Positions 25,186-32,869 of a DNA stretch of 52,305 bases are shown here, in pieces (the stretch's first letter is position 1; each line of letters starts with the position of its first letter). The notes beneath the pieces are model-generated. The model made no database searches. It was given only the letters and a program-made list of their open reading frames with translations, and was not told the DNA's origin. The DNA is from Bacteroidales bacterium. Its GTDB lineage: Bacteria; Bacteroidota; Bacteroidia; Bacteroidales; FEN-979. Made by a program: the position numbers and the translations under genes. The DNA lies in NCBI GenBank assembly GCA_014860625.1, contig JACZJJ010000006.1, positions 1 through 52,305 of the forward strand, written 5' to 3'.

Positions 25186-25260
25186 TCGGGGTAGCAGGAT
25201 TCGAACCTGCGACCCCCTGCTCCCAAAGCAGGTGCGCTAACCGGACTGCGCTATACCCCG
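25186..25260 (-). tRNA. tRNA-Pro (UGG)
   Basis: The minus strand gives a complete cloverleaf: acceptor stem CGGGGTA/TACCCCG, anticodon stem CCTGC/GCAGG around loop TTTGGGA with anticodon TGG, and a T-arm with GGTTCGAATCC. The 3' CCA is not encoded. It lies 19 bp after tRNA-Ser on the same strand. Confidence 0.96.
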
Positions 25261-25279
25261 ATATATTTTTGATCTTTTG

Positions 25280-25366
25280 CGGAGAAGGGGGGATTCGAAC
25301 CCCCGGTACAGTTTCCCGTACGACAGTTTAGCAAACTGTTGGTTTCAGCCACTCACCCACCTCTCC
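25280..25366 (-). tRNA. tRNA-Ser (GCU)
   Basis: The minus strand gives an 87-base class II tRNA: acceptor GGAGAGG/CTTCTCC with one G-T pair, discriminator G, anticodon stem ACAGT/ACTGT around loop TTGCTAA with anticodon GCT, a long variable arm and a T-arm with GGTTCGAATCC. CCA is not encoded. Confidence 0.96.
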
Positions 25367-25428
25367 CTTTGTTCACCGAAATTCCGCAGTCCCGGAGCGA
25401 AGGCGAAAAGGCGGAAATAAACGGGGTG

Positions 25429-25458
25429 CAAAGGTATAGATTCTACTAATAACTACAA
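25429..25458 (-). promoter_or_regulatory. Bacteroidota-type promoter for tRNA-Ser/tRNA-Pro
   Basis: On the minus strand TTG (25458-25456), a 19-bp spacer and TACCTTTG (25436-25429) match the -33/-7 pattern exactly. It lies about 63 bp upstream of tRNA-Ser. The remainder of 25371-25532 shows no gene. Confidence 0.75.
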
Positions 25459-25532
25459 AGATTATTTTCATGATAATCGCGGAAATCGCAAGAACCTTTT
25501 GTACCTGAATTACCTGAAAGGTGTGAACTGTT

Positions 25533-25823
25533 TCAGGAAGAATGCATTGGGAACCGCTGATTGATTGTAGCTTTCACTTCATCTAATAAATCCCCGGGAG
25601 AATATACGACACACCTGATGAACTCCTCTGGCTCTCCCAAATCTGTTTCAATGATGCATTGACAGGATTGGGTCCCGTCAGGGTTGTCTGTCAATGAAAA
25701 CTCTGGAGGATACTTGAATGGAGCCCGGTTATCCCCGTAACGCCACTCAATCCGGTGAAGAATTTCAACAAGAAACCGAAGGATCTCCTGTTGCGCTTCT
25801 TCCCAATCATTCACTTCAGACAT
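25533..25823 (-). CDS. Small hypothetical protein
   Basis: Predicted cytosolic protein of 96 residues that I do not recognise. It begins with an acidic helix-like stretch (SEVNDWEEAQQEILRFLVEI) and has Arg/Tyr/Pro-containing segments and a likely beta-hairpin region around QSCQCIIETDLGEPEEF. Codon use and composition look normal for the neighbours, and no better frame overlaps it, which favours a real gene. It stands alone between the tRNA pair and the divergent aconitase-type gene, with about 105 bp between the two start codons. Confidence 0.6.
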   Translation of the reverse strand: MSEVNDWEEAQQEILRFLVEILHRIEWRYGDNRAPFKYPPEFSLTDNPDGTQSCQCIIETDLGEPEEFIRCVVYSPGDLLDEVKATINQRFPMHSS

Positions 25824-25930
25824 AGTAATCAGGGTTGAGATTTAGCTTAACAAAGCTACAATATTCCATAAATCATTACGATATAAGAACAAGGAGAATT
25901 CGTACTTTTGTTTCCTAAACCAACGCTTCT

Positions 25931-27706
25931 ATGCCCGGAAAAACCTTTGCCGAAAAAATCTTTGGCGCCGATGCAGGCAGCATCGTCTTCGCCACCCCCG
26001 ACATCATCCTCTCGCATGATAATACAGCCAGCATCTACAGCACGTTTAAAAAGATGGGAGGAGAGACACCCATCAATCCGGATGCCCTCCTGATCACTCT
26101 CGACCACAACGCTCCTCCTACCAGCTCAAAGCTGGCGAACGACTACCAGGCAATCCGGGAATTTGCCAGTAAATTTGGAGTAATTAAATTCCATGATGTC
26201 GGCGAGGGAATCTGCCACCAGCTGATGGCTCTCTACGCCCGCCCCAAAATGATCATCGTTGGTAGCGACAGCCATACCAGTACTGCCGGTGCCTTCAATG
26301 CATTTGCCGCCGGAATCGACAGAACCGAAACCGCCGGTTTGTGGAAGCAGGGAGAGACCTGGTTCAGGGTTCCCGATACGATGAAGATCACGCTTCACGG
26401 TAAGCTGCCCGACAGGGTGTTTGCTAAGGATTTGGCTCTCTGGATCATAGGAATGATTGGAAGCAGCGGCGCCGACTATTTGTCAATAGAATACCATGGC
26501 GACGGGGTTCACTCACTCTCGGTTGCCGACCGGATGGTTCTCGCCAACCTGGCCAGCGAAATGGGAGCAAAAAATGCCGTTTTTCCGGCCGATGAAATCC
26601 TTGAAAAGCACTTTGGAGAAAAAACAGACGGTATTTGGGCTGATCCGGATGCTTCCTATATAAAAGAGATCACTATCAACCTGGATGACGTTTTTCCGGT
26701 TGTTGCCGCTCCTCACCATGTTGATAACGTCAAAGCCGTATCGGAAGTTGAAGGTACAATGATCCAGCAGGCACTGGTGGGCACCTGTACAAACGGCAGG
26801 CTCGAAGACCTGCGTGAAGCCGCTGCCGTTCTGAAAGGCCGCCGGATCCCTAAATTCATGCAACTGCTTGTCATACCGGCATCCAGAGAGATCTATATGC
26901 AGGCAATGCGGGAAGGGTTGGTTACTGCATTCATTGAGGCAGGAGCCAATGTTCTGACCTCATCCTGCGGTCCATGCCTGGGTACCGGCCAGGGGATTCC
27001 GGCCGACGGATACAACGTGATCTCCACGGCAAACCGTAACTTCAAAGGAAGAATGGGCAATCCAAGCTCCAACGTATATCTCGCATCACCCGCTACCGTT
27101 GCCATCTCGGCCCTGCGTGGTGAAATATCAGACCCACGGGGAAAAAGCCATGGCGATGTCTATCCGTTTCACATCCCTCAAAGTACTACGGTCGACATCC
27201 GGGAAGGAGAAGACCGGTACAACGCACATACCTGGAATTATGCCGATGTGGATAATCTCAACACCGACCAGATGTTTGCAGGTAACCTGACATACGCGGT
27301 GCAAAGTGCTGAGCCGGATAAGATCATGCCACACCTTTTCAAAGGGTTTGATGACAGCTTTTCCGAACGTGTTAAACCGGGAGATATCATCATGGCAGGA
27401 GCAAATTTCGGATGCGGAAGCTCGCGTGAACACCCGGCTGTAGGACTTGCACATGCCGGGGTGAAAGCGGTGATATGCAAATCGGTTAACCGGATTTTCT
27501 ATCGCTCATCCGTCAATCAGGGGCTGCCTATTATCCTCCTGCCGGAAGCCGTGGATGCATTTCATCAGGGAGATCTGGTGAAAATCAATTTCAACGCCGG
27601 GATTGTCGACATAGCGGGGAAAGAGTTCAGGTTTGCCCCGCTTCCCACAAAACTGATGGAGATTTTTCAAGCCAAAGGATTGATCAACTATGTAAAGAAC
27701 CAATGA
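25931..27706 (+). CDS. Aconitase/3-isopropylmalate dehydratase family enzyme (fused)
   Basis: Iron-sulfur hydro-lyase of 591 residues that fuses a LeuC-like large part (about 1-420) to a LeuD-like swivel domain (about 425-591). The three [4Fe-4S] ligands are visible as Cys286 in VGTCTNGR and Cys346/Cys349 in SSCGPCLG. Other motifs are GSDSHTSTAGAFNAFAAGID, and GANFGCGSSREHPAVGL in the swivel domain. The swivel loop that helps set substrate choice reads MFAGNLTYAV instead of the ARYL-type loop of isopropylmalate isomerases. Citrate/isocitrate, isopropylmalate or homologous substrates are therefore all possible; aconitase activity is my mild preference. The following phosphoesterase gene overlaps its stop by 4 bp. 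Confidence 0.87.
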   Translation: MPGKTFAEKIFGADAGSIVFATPDIILSHDNTASIYSTFKKMGGETPINPDALLITLDHNAPPTSSKLANDYQAIREFASKFGVIKFHDVGEGICHQLMALYARPKMIIVGSDSHTSTAGAFNAFAAGIDRTETAGLWKQGETWFRVPDTMKITLHGKLPDRVFAKDLALWIIGMIGSSGADYLSIEYHGDGVHSLSVADRMVLANLASEMGAKNAVFPADEILEKHFGEKTDGIWADPDASYIKEITINLDDVFPVVAAPHHVDNVKAVSEVEGTMIQQALVGTCTNGRLEDLREAAAVLKGRRIPKFMQLLVIPASREIYMQAMREGLVTAFIEAGANVLTSSCGPCLGTGQGIPADGYNVISTANRNFKGRMGNPSSNVYLASPATVAISALRGEISDPRGKSHGDVYPFHIPQSTTVDIREGEDRYNAHTWNYADVDNLNTDQMFAGNLTYAVQSAEPDKIMPHLFKGFDDSFSERVKPGDIIMAGANFGCGSSREHPAVGLAHAGVKAVICKSVNRIFYRSSVNQGLPIILLPEAVDAFHQGDLVKINFNAGIVDIAGKEFRFAPLPTKLMEIFQAKGLINYVKNQ

Positions 27707-29031
27707 GAAGGCTGCTAAAGCTCGTTCTCTTCCTTGTAGTTTCCATACTGCTGGTCTGGATCCTGAAGCAAACATTCCCAAAAAACACCGGAGCTCTCAA
27801 CTATTTCCTCATCTTCCTCTTCCTGGATGCCTTTTTATGGGCCATCACATGGCGTGAGATCCGGAATCTCAAACGCGTTTGGCGGTATCTACTTACAATA
27901 CTTTTCTGGATGCCGTTTTGCCTGGTGGTTGCAGGAGTTATCTATGGCTTCTTCAGTACCTACTATTTCTGGCCCCGGTTCGTAAAAACGTACCTCACAA
28001 GTGTTGTGTTTATTGCCTATGCGACAAGAATCCTGCCCATCGCTTTTCTGGTTCTGACTTTCATTTACCAGGGAATCCTGTGGGTTCTTGCACGATTTAT
28101 TCCAAAACTTAAGATCGCTACCCGAAAATCCGGAAAACTGTTTGTTGCCGGATGGCTTCTCGGGATCTCTCTCTTTCTGCTGATGCTTGCAGGAATGGTA
28201 TTGTGGGAACATCACTATAAAGTCAGGACGACCGAAATCACACTCGGGAAACTGCCACCCTCGTTTGACGGCCTCAGGATCGTGCAATTGTCTGATATTC
28301 ACCTTGGAAGCTGGAACAGAATATCAAAACTCTCTGAAATGGTTGATTTGGTCAATGAACTTGATCCCGACCTGATTTTCTTTACAGGAGACCTGTGCAA
28401 CTATTCAACTGCGGAAGTGTGGCCATTCCAGGATGTTTTGAGAAAACTGAAGGCCAGGTACGGGATCTACACCGTTCTGGGAAATCACGACTACGGAGCT
28501 TATATGACCTGGATCTCTGAAGAGGCAAAGAGAGAGAACATGCTTGAACTCTATCGGTTTTATGATGAACTTGGATGGAAATTGTTGCGAAACGAAAATG
28601 ACCTGCTGGTGCTTCACGACGATACCCTGGCTATCGTTGGTGTAGAAAACTGGGGATCGATAGGCCGCTTTCAACGGTTGGCGGATATGCCCAAAGCGAT
28701 GACAGGAACACAGAATATTTCAACGAAATTACTGCTCTCACATGACCCAACCCATTGGGACAGTATTGTGAGCAAACAATATCCGGAGATCGACATCACC
28801 TTCTCAGGCCATACACATGGCGGCCAGGTTGGCCTGGAAACCAGCGGCTGGCAATGGAGTTTCGTACAGTATCTCTATCCGGAGTGGGCCGGCCTATACC
28901 AGAAAAGATGGGAAGACGGCACTGAACAATATCTATATGTGAACCGGGGCGCCGGAACAATCGGGTATGCCGGACGAGTAGGAATCTGGGCAGAGATTAC
29001 GCTGATCGTTTTGAAGAGCAATAAAAATTGA
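27703..29031 (+). CDS. Membrane-anchored metallophosphoesterase
   Basis: Calcineurin-type phosphoesterase of 442 residues with an N-terminal membrane part. Four or five hydrophobic helices fill about residues 1-165, and the catalytic domain follows. Its metal-binding motifs appear in order: VQLSDIHLGSW, FFTGDLCNY, VLGNHDYGAY, LLLSHDP and FSGHTHGGQVG. The topology resembles the YkuE/YaeI group that acts on lipid phosphates such as UDP-diacylglucosamine, but the substrate is not known. The start overlaps the aconitase-type gene (ATGA), so the two are coupled. Confidence 0.88.
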   Translation: MRRLLKLVLFLVVSILLVWILKQTFPKNTGALNYFLIFLFLDAFLWAITWREIRNLKRVWRYLLTILFWMPFCLVVAGVIYGFFSTYYFWPRFVKTYLTSVVFIAYATRILPIAFLVLTFIYQGILWVLARFIPKLKIATRKSGKLFVAGWLLGISLFLLMLAGMVLWEHHYKVRTTEITLGKLPPSFDGLRIVQLSDIHLGSWNRISKLSEMVDLVNELDPDLIFFTGDLCNYSTAEVWPFQDVLRKLKARYGIYTVLGNHDYGAYMTWISEEAKRENMLELYRFYDELGWKLLRNENDLLVLHDDTLAIVGVENWGSIGRFQRLADMPKAMTGTQNISTKLLLSHDPTHWDSIVSKQYPEIDITFSGHTHGGQVGLETSGWQWSFVQYLYPEWAGLYQKRWEDGTEQYLYVNRGAGTIGYAGRVGIWAEITLIVLKSNKN

Positions 29032-29077
29032 TTTTTTTTGTGTACTTTCATCGCGTTTCTTCTATTAATCTGTCTTC

Positions 29078-31153
29078 ATGGATAATACCCGGATGCCTTT
29101 CGAAGCTGTTGAAGCCATTGAACGGCAAAAAATATTGCTTCAGATCTCTCAGTTCTATAACCCCGACTTCCAGCGAACCTGGGAATCGATTACAGAACTG
29201 GCTTCTCCTGTGTTAAATGCTGACCGGACCAGTATATGGTCCTTGTCAGAGGATGGATCCAGGATGGTATGTAACGATCTTTTTGACTGCTCAACTTCCG
29301 ATCATTCGTCCGACATTGAACTGGACTCCAATCTTTATCCAGCCTATTTCAGCGCGTTGGAATCATCCAGGGTGATTGATGCTTTTGATGGCGAGAACGA
29401 TCCCAGAACGTCTGAATTTTCATCAGGATACCTTATTCCTTTGAATATCAAATCACTGTTGGATGTCCCTATCCGGATAAACGGGAAACTCTCCGGCATC
29501 CTTTGCTTTGAGTATGTTGGCACCATCCGCCACTGGTCGGTAGAAGAGAAGGAGTTTGCGGCATCAATGGCAGATCTTATCTCAGCGAAATTTGAAGCCC
29601 TGGAGAGATGGATGGCAGAAACAGAACTTCAGGCATCGGAACAACGGTACAGGAATATTCTGGATAATGCTTTTGTCGGGATATTCAAAACAGCGATAGA
29701 CGGTACCTTTCGCAACGCTAACTCCTCCATGGCTCGCATCCTCGAATTCGATACTGTTGACGACCTTCTGAAGGTCAATTCAGGCACGTTATATCAATCT
29801 CCTGAAGATCGTAAACGAATGATGGATTCCATTCGGAAGGAAAAACATTTGCGGGATTTTGAAGTGACCCTTCTATCCAACAAAGGGAACCTTAAGGATT
29901 GCATCATCAATGCTTATCTGGAAGAGGGAGATCTCGTGGGTATGATGATGGACGTAACGGGACAGAAAAGAATTTTGAAAGACCTTGAAGAAGCCAGGTT
30001 GCGTGCCGAAGAGTCGGACCGGCTGAAGACTTCACTCCTTGCCAATATGAGTCACGAACTTCGGACACCGATGAATTCGATCCTGGGATTCTCCGAGCTG
30101 ATCATGAATGACTCGGATAATGAGGAGACGCAATTCTACAGCAAAAAAGTATATACTGCCGGAAAACGATTGCTGCACACGCTTCAGACGATTCTTGAGT
30201 TGGCTGACCTTGAAGCTACAAAGTCAAAATTACTTCGGAAGGATGTAGACCTGCTTGCCCTTCTCTCCTCCGTTCTGCCGCCATTTCAATCCCAGGCTCG
30301 CGATAAAGGACTGTACCTTATTACAGAAATAGATCCAGGCCTTAAAGTCATGGCAGATGAAAACCTGATCAAACTGGTGTTTCAGAACCTGATCGACAAT
30401 GCCATAAAATTTACAGAAGCCGGAGGAATCAACATTGACACCAGCAAGAGACACCATGAAGGGAGAGATTGGGCAATCATCCAGTTCAGGGATTCGGGAA
30501 TCGGGATCGACCGCGCAAACTTTGAACAAATCTTTCAGGAATTCCGACAAGCCAGTGAGGGATATAACCGAAGGTATGAAGGAACCGGACTGGGACTCAC
30601 CCTCTCCAGTAAAATGATTACGTTGATGGGTGGGAAGATAACACTCGAAAGCGAATTAGGGAAGGGTTCTCTCTTTTCCGTTTGGTTGCCCCTGTATTCA
30701 ATTGAAGAAAAGCCTGTAACAAAGGACGACTCCTATTCTGCTGAACCACAACGCATTCGTGATTCTAAGAAGTATCCTCATCCTGACATCCCGTTGATTT
30801 TGATTGTGGAGGACAATCAGGACAATGCCGAACTTATGAAGCTTTACCTGAAGACAGGATATCAGGTTGACCGGGCGCCAGACAGCACGACGGCCTTGAA
30901 AATGGCACAAAACAAGCATTACAATGTCCTATTGCTTGACATCAACCTTGGCCTCGGCATGGATGGCTTGCAACTCGTTCAGGAATTGAGGCTTCAGAAG
31001 TCCTACAAGGAGACTCCAATCATTGCAATTACCGGATATACCATGGGCGAAGACAGGGAAAAAATCATGGCTGCAGGGTGCTCCCATTATATTGCAAAAC
31101 CATTCACCAAATCAGTCCTACTGGAAAAAATAAATACAGCTCTAAACGGTTAA
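29078..31153 (+). CDS. GAF-PAS hybrid histidine kinase with receiver domain
   Basis: Soluble hybrid kinase of 691 residues. A GAF domain occupies about 15-185 (ASPVLNADRTSIWSLSEDG, LDVPIRINGKLSGILCFEYV), a PAS domain about 190-305 (YRNILDNAFVGIFKTAIDG), HisKA has His326 in ANMSHELRTPMNSILGFSE, the ATPase domain has QNLIDNAIKFTEAG and GTGLGLTLSSKM, and the receiver has Asp621 in LLLDINLGLG. Kinase core and receiver are strikingly like those of the protein at 18967, so they are paralogues. It stands 39 bp upstream of the corrinoid-protein gene on the same strand and may belong to that cluster. The phosphorelay partner is unknown. Confidence 0.9.
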   Translation: MDNTRMPFEAVEAIERQKILLQISQFYNPDFQRTWESITELASPVLNADRTSIWSLSEDGSRMVCNDLFDCSTSDHSSDIELDSNLYPAYFSALESSRVIDAFDGENDPRTSEFSSGYLIPLNIKSLLDVPIRINGKLSGILCFEYVGTIRHWSVEEKEFAASMADLISAKFEALERWMAETELQASEQRYRNILDNAFVGIFKTAIDGTFRNANSSMARILEFDTVDDLLKVNSGTLYQSPEDRKRMMDSIRKEKHLRDFEVTLLSNKGNLKDCIINAYLEEGDLVGMMMDVTGQKRILKDLEEARLRAEESDRLKTSLLANMSHELRTPMNSILGFSELIMNDSDNEETQFYSKKVYTAGKRLLHTLQTILELADLEATKSKLLRKDVDLLALLSSVLPPFQSQARDKGLYLITEIDPGLKVMADENLIKLVFQNLIDNAIKFTEAGGINIDTSKRHHEGRDWAIIQFRDSGIGIDRANFEQIFQEFRQASEGYNRRYEGTGLGLTLSSKMITLMGGKITLESELGKGSLFSVWLPLYSIEEKPVTKDDSYSAEPQRIRDSKKYPHPDIPLILIVEDNQDNAELMKLYLKTGYQVDRAPDSTTALKMAQNKHYNVLLLDINLGLGMDGLQLVQELRLQKSYKETPIIAITGYTMGEDREKIMAAGCSHYIAKPFTKSVLLEKINTALNG

Positions 31154-31192
31154 TCAACCCAGATTCATAATATACCATTATCATAAAGCAAC

Positions 31193-31825
31193 ATGGACAT
31201 TCAAAAAGCCGTTGAGAGACTTGAACGTTCGCTTCTCCTGCTTGACAGAACTTCCGCATGGGATGTTATTTTCGAAGTCTCCTCAGACACTGACCCTTTT
31301 GAAACTGCCAGTGCGCTCGTTTCACTCACTCTCGAGCGGATCGGGAAAGACTGGGAAAAGGGGAATCTCTCTCTTTCTCAAGTATATATGAGCGGCGTGA
31401 TCTGTGAAGAACTGATTGATCAGCTTCTCCCGCCAAAAAGTCCCACCCGCATCGATCAGCCAAATATGGGAATCGCCGTTCTGGAAGACTTTCATGTATT
31501 GGGTAAGCGAATCATCTTCTCCGTATTGAGAGCCGGAGGGTTCGAACTGGAAGACCTTGGTCACGGCATTTCGGTGAATGAGTTGGTTGCCAAGGTATCA
31601 GAGAAAAACATCCGGGTGTTGTTGATCTCGGTATTGATGCTGCCATCTGCACTGCGTGTCAAAGAGTTAAAGGAACAGCTGATCGAAAGTGGTGTAAAAA
31701 TTATTGTTGGTGGCGCTCCGTTCCGCTTTGATGCCAACCTCTGGAAGGAGGTAAATGCCGACTACTGTGGTCATAATCCTGCAGATGCAATTCGGATTGT
31801 CAAACAAATAACTTCTATGTCATGA
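31193..31825 (+). CDS. Corrinoid (B12-binding) protein
   Basis: Methyl-carrier-type corrinoid protein of 210 residues. The N-terminal helical cap domain covers about 1-85, and the Rossmann B12 domain about 90-210. The cobalt-ligating signature DxHxxG is present as DFHVLG (Asp99, His101, Gly104), followed by LISVLMLPSALR and IIVGGAPFRFD, the other cobalamin-contacting loops. It resembles MtaC/MtbC-type proteins, which carry a methyl group from a substrate-specific methyltransferase to a second methyltransferase. The MtaA-like gene starts within its stop codon (4-bp overlap). No MtaB, MttB or MtbB gene is seen nearby. Confidence 0.9.
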   Translation: MDIQKAVERLERSLLLLDRTSAWDVIFEVSSDTDPFETASALVSLTLERIGKDWEKGNLSLSQVYMSGVICEELIDQLLPPKSPTRIDQPNMGIAVLEDFHVLGKRIIFSVLRAGGFELEDLGHGISVNELVAKVSEKNIRVLLISVLMLPSALRVKELKEQLIESGVKIIVGGAPFRFDANLWKEVNADYCGHNPADAIRIVKQITSMS

Positions 31826-32862
31826 GCATGAAAACGATGACCTCCATGGAGAGGGTTCTTACCACTCTCGGGCATCAGGAGCCTGATCGTGTGCCTCTGT
31901 TTCTGCTTCTGACCATGCACGGCGCAAAGGAGCTGGGACTGACCATCAAAGAGTATTTCAGCAATGCCGGTAATGTGGCAGAAGGTCAGCTCCGGTTACG
32001 AAAAAAATACAGCAACGACTGCATTTATGCCTTCTTTCACGCACCTATTGAAACAGAAGCATGGGGAGGAGAGGTGATCTTCCACGAGGAAGGACCTCCA
32101 AATGCGGGAGCACCTTTTATCACTCGTATTGAACAGATCCATTCACTGAAGGTGCCCTCCGTGAAGGAATCGAAGGGACTGCAGAGGGTATGCGAGGCCA
32201 TTTCAAAGATCAAAAGCAGGATAGGCGATGAAGCCCCGATTATTGGTGTGGCCATGTCGCCGTTTTCACTTCCGGTAATGCAGATGGGCTTCGACAAGTA
32301 TCTTGACCTGATGTTTCTCCACCCAAAAGAGTTTAATTTGCTCATGAGGCTAAATGAGCAGTTTTGCATTGAGTGGTCCAATGCACAGCTCGCTGCAGGG
32401 GCAACAGCCATCTGCTATTTTGATCCGGTCTCATCTCCCACAATCATTCCCCGCGAAAAATACCTGGAGACCGGTTACCTGGTTGCCAAACGGACAATCA
32501 GCCAGATCCAGGGACCTACCGCTACCCATTTTGCATCAGGACGATGCCTTGGGATCCTGGATGATGTGGCTACCACCGGAACCGCTGTAGTGGGTGTCTC
32601 TGCCCTGGAAGAGCTCAGGAAGCTCAAGGAAATAGCAAAAGGCAGGATTACACTGCTTGGCAACCTGAATGGCGTTGAGATGCGCACCTGGAGTCAGGAG
32701 AAAGTAGAAAAGGAAGTCAGAGATGCCATTGAACAAGCCGGCAGCGGAGGTGGTTTTATCCTCTCCGACAATCACGGGGAAATTCCATTCCAGGTAGAAG
32801 ACGATACACTGTTGGCCATCTCGGAAGCAACCAGGAGATGGGGAGAGTATCCTCCGAAATAA
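31822..32862 (+). CDS. MtaA/UroD-family methyltransferase-like protein
   Basis: TIM-barrel protein of 346 residues of the uroporphyrinogen-decarboxylase/MtaA-CmuA family, whose methyltransferase members move a methyl group from a corrinoid protein to a thiol or tetrahydrofolate. It begins TSMERVLTTLGHQEPDRVPL, a clear family start. The zinc site of MtaA needs His-X-Cys and a later Cys. Here the first motif reads THFASGRC (His236, Ala238, Cys242) and the later one LSDNHGEIP (His318 but no Cys). The chemistry may therefore differ or be lost. It overlaps the corrinoid gene by 4 bp and precedes a sensor kinase by 7 bp. Confidence 0.85.
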   Translation: MSMKTMTSMERVLTTLGHQEPDRVPLFLLLTMHGAKELGLTIKEYFSNAGNVAEGQLRLRKKYSNDCIYAFFHAPIETEAWGGEVIFHEEGPPNAGAPFITRIEQIHSLKVPSVKESKGLQRVCEAISKIKSRIGDEAPIIGVAMSPFSLPVMQMGFDKYLDLMFLHPKEFNLLMRLNEQFCIEWSNAQLAAGATAICYFDPVSSPTIIPREKYLETGYLVAKRTISQIQGPTATHFASGRCLGILDDVATTGTAVVGVSALEELRKLKEIAKGRITLLGNLNGVEMRTWSQEKVEKEVRDAIEQAGSGGGFILSDNHGEIPFQVEDDTLLAISEATRRWGEYPPK

Positions 32863-32869
32863 TTGATTT

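Noticed and set aside
25040-25240. 66-codon frame in the gap next to the tRNA genes
   Set aside because: It runs through the terminator and into tRNA-Pro and has no recognisable protein character; the gap 24944-25141 otherwise shows nothing.
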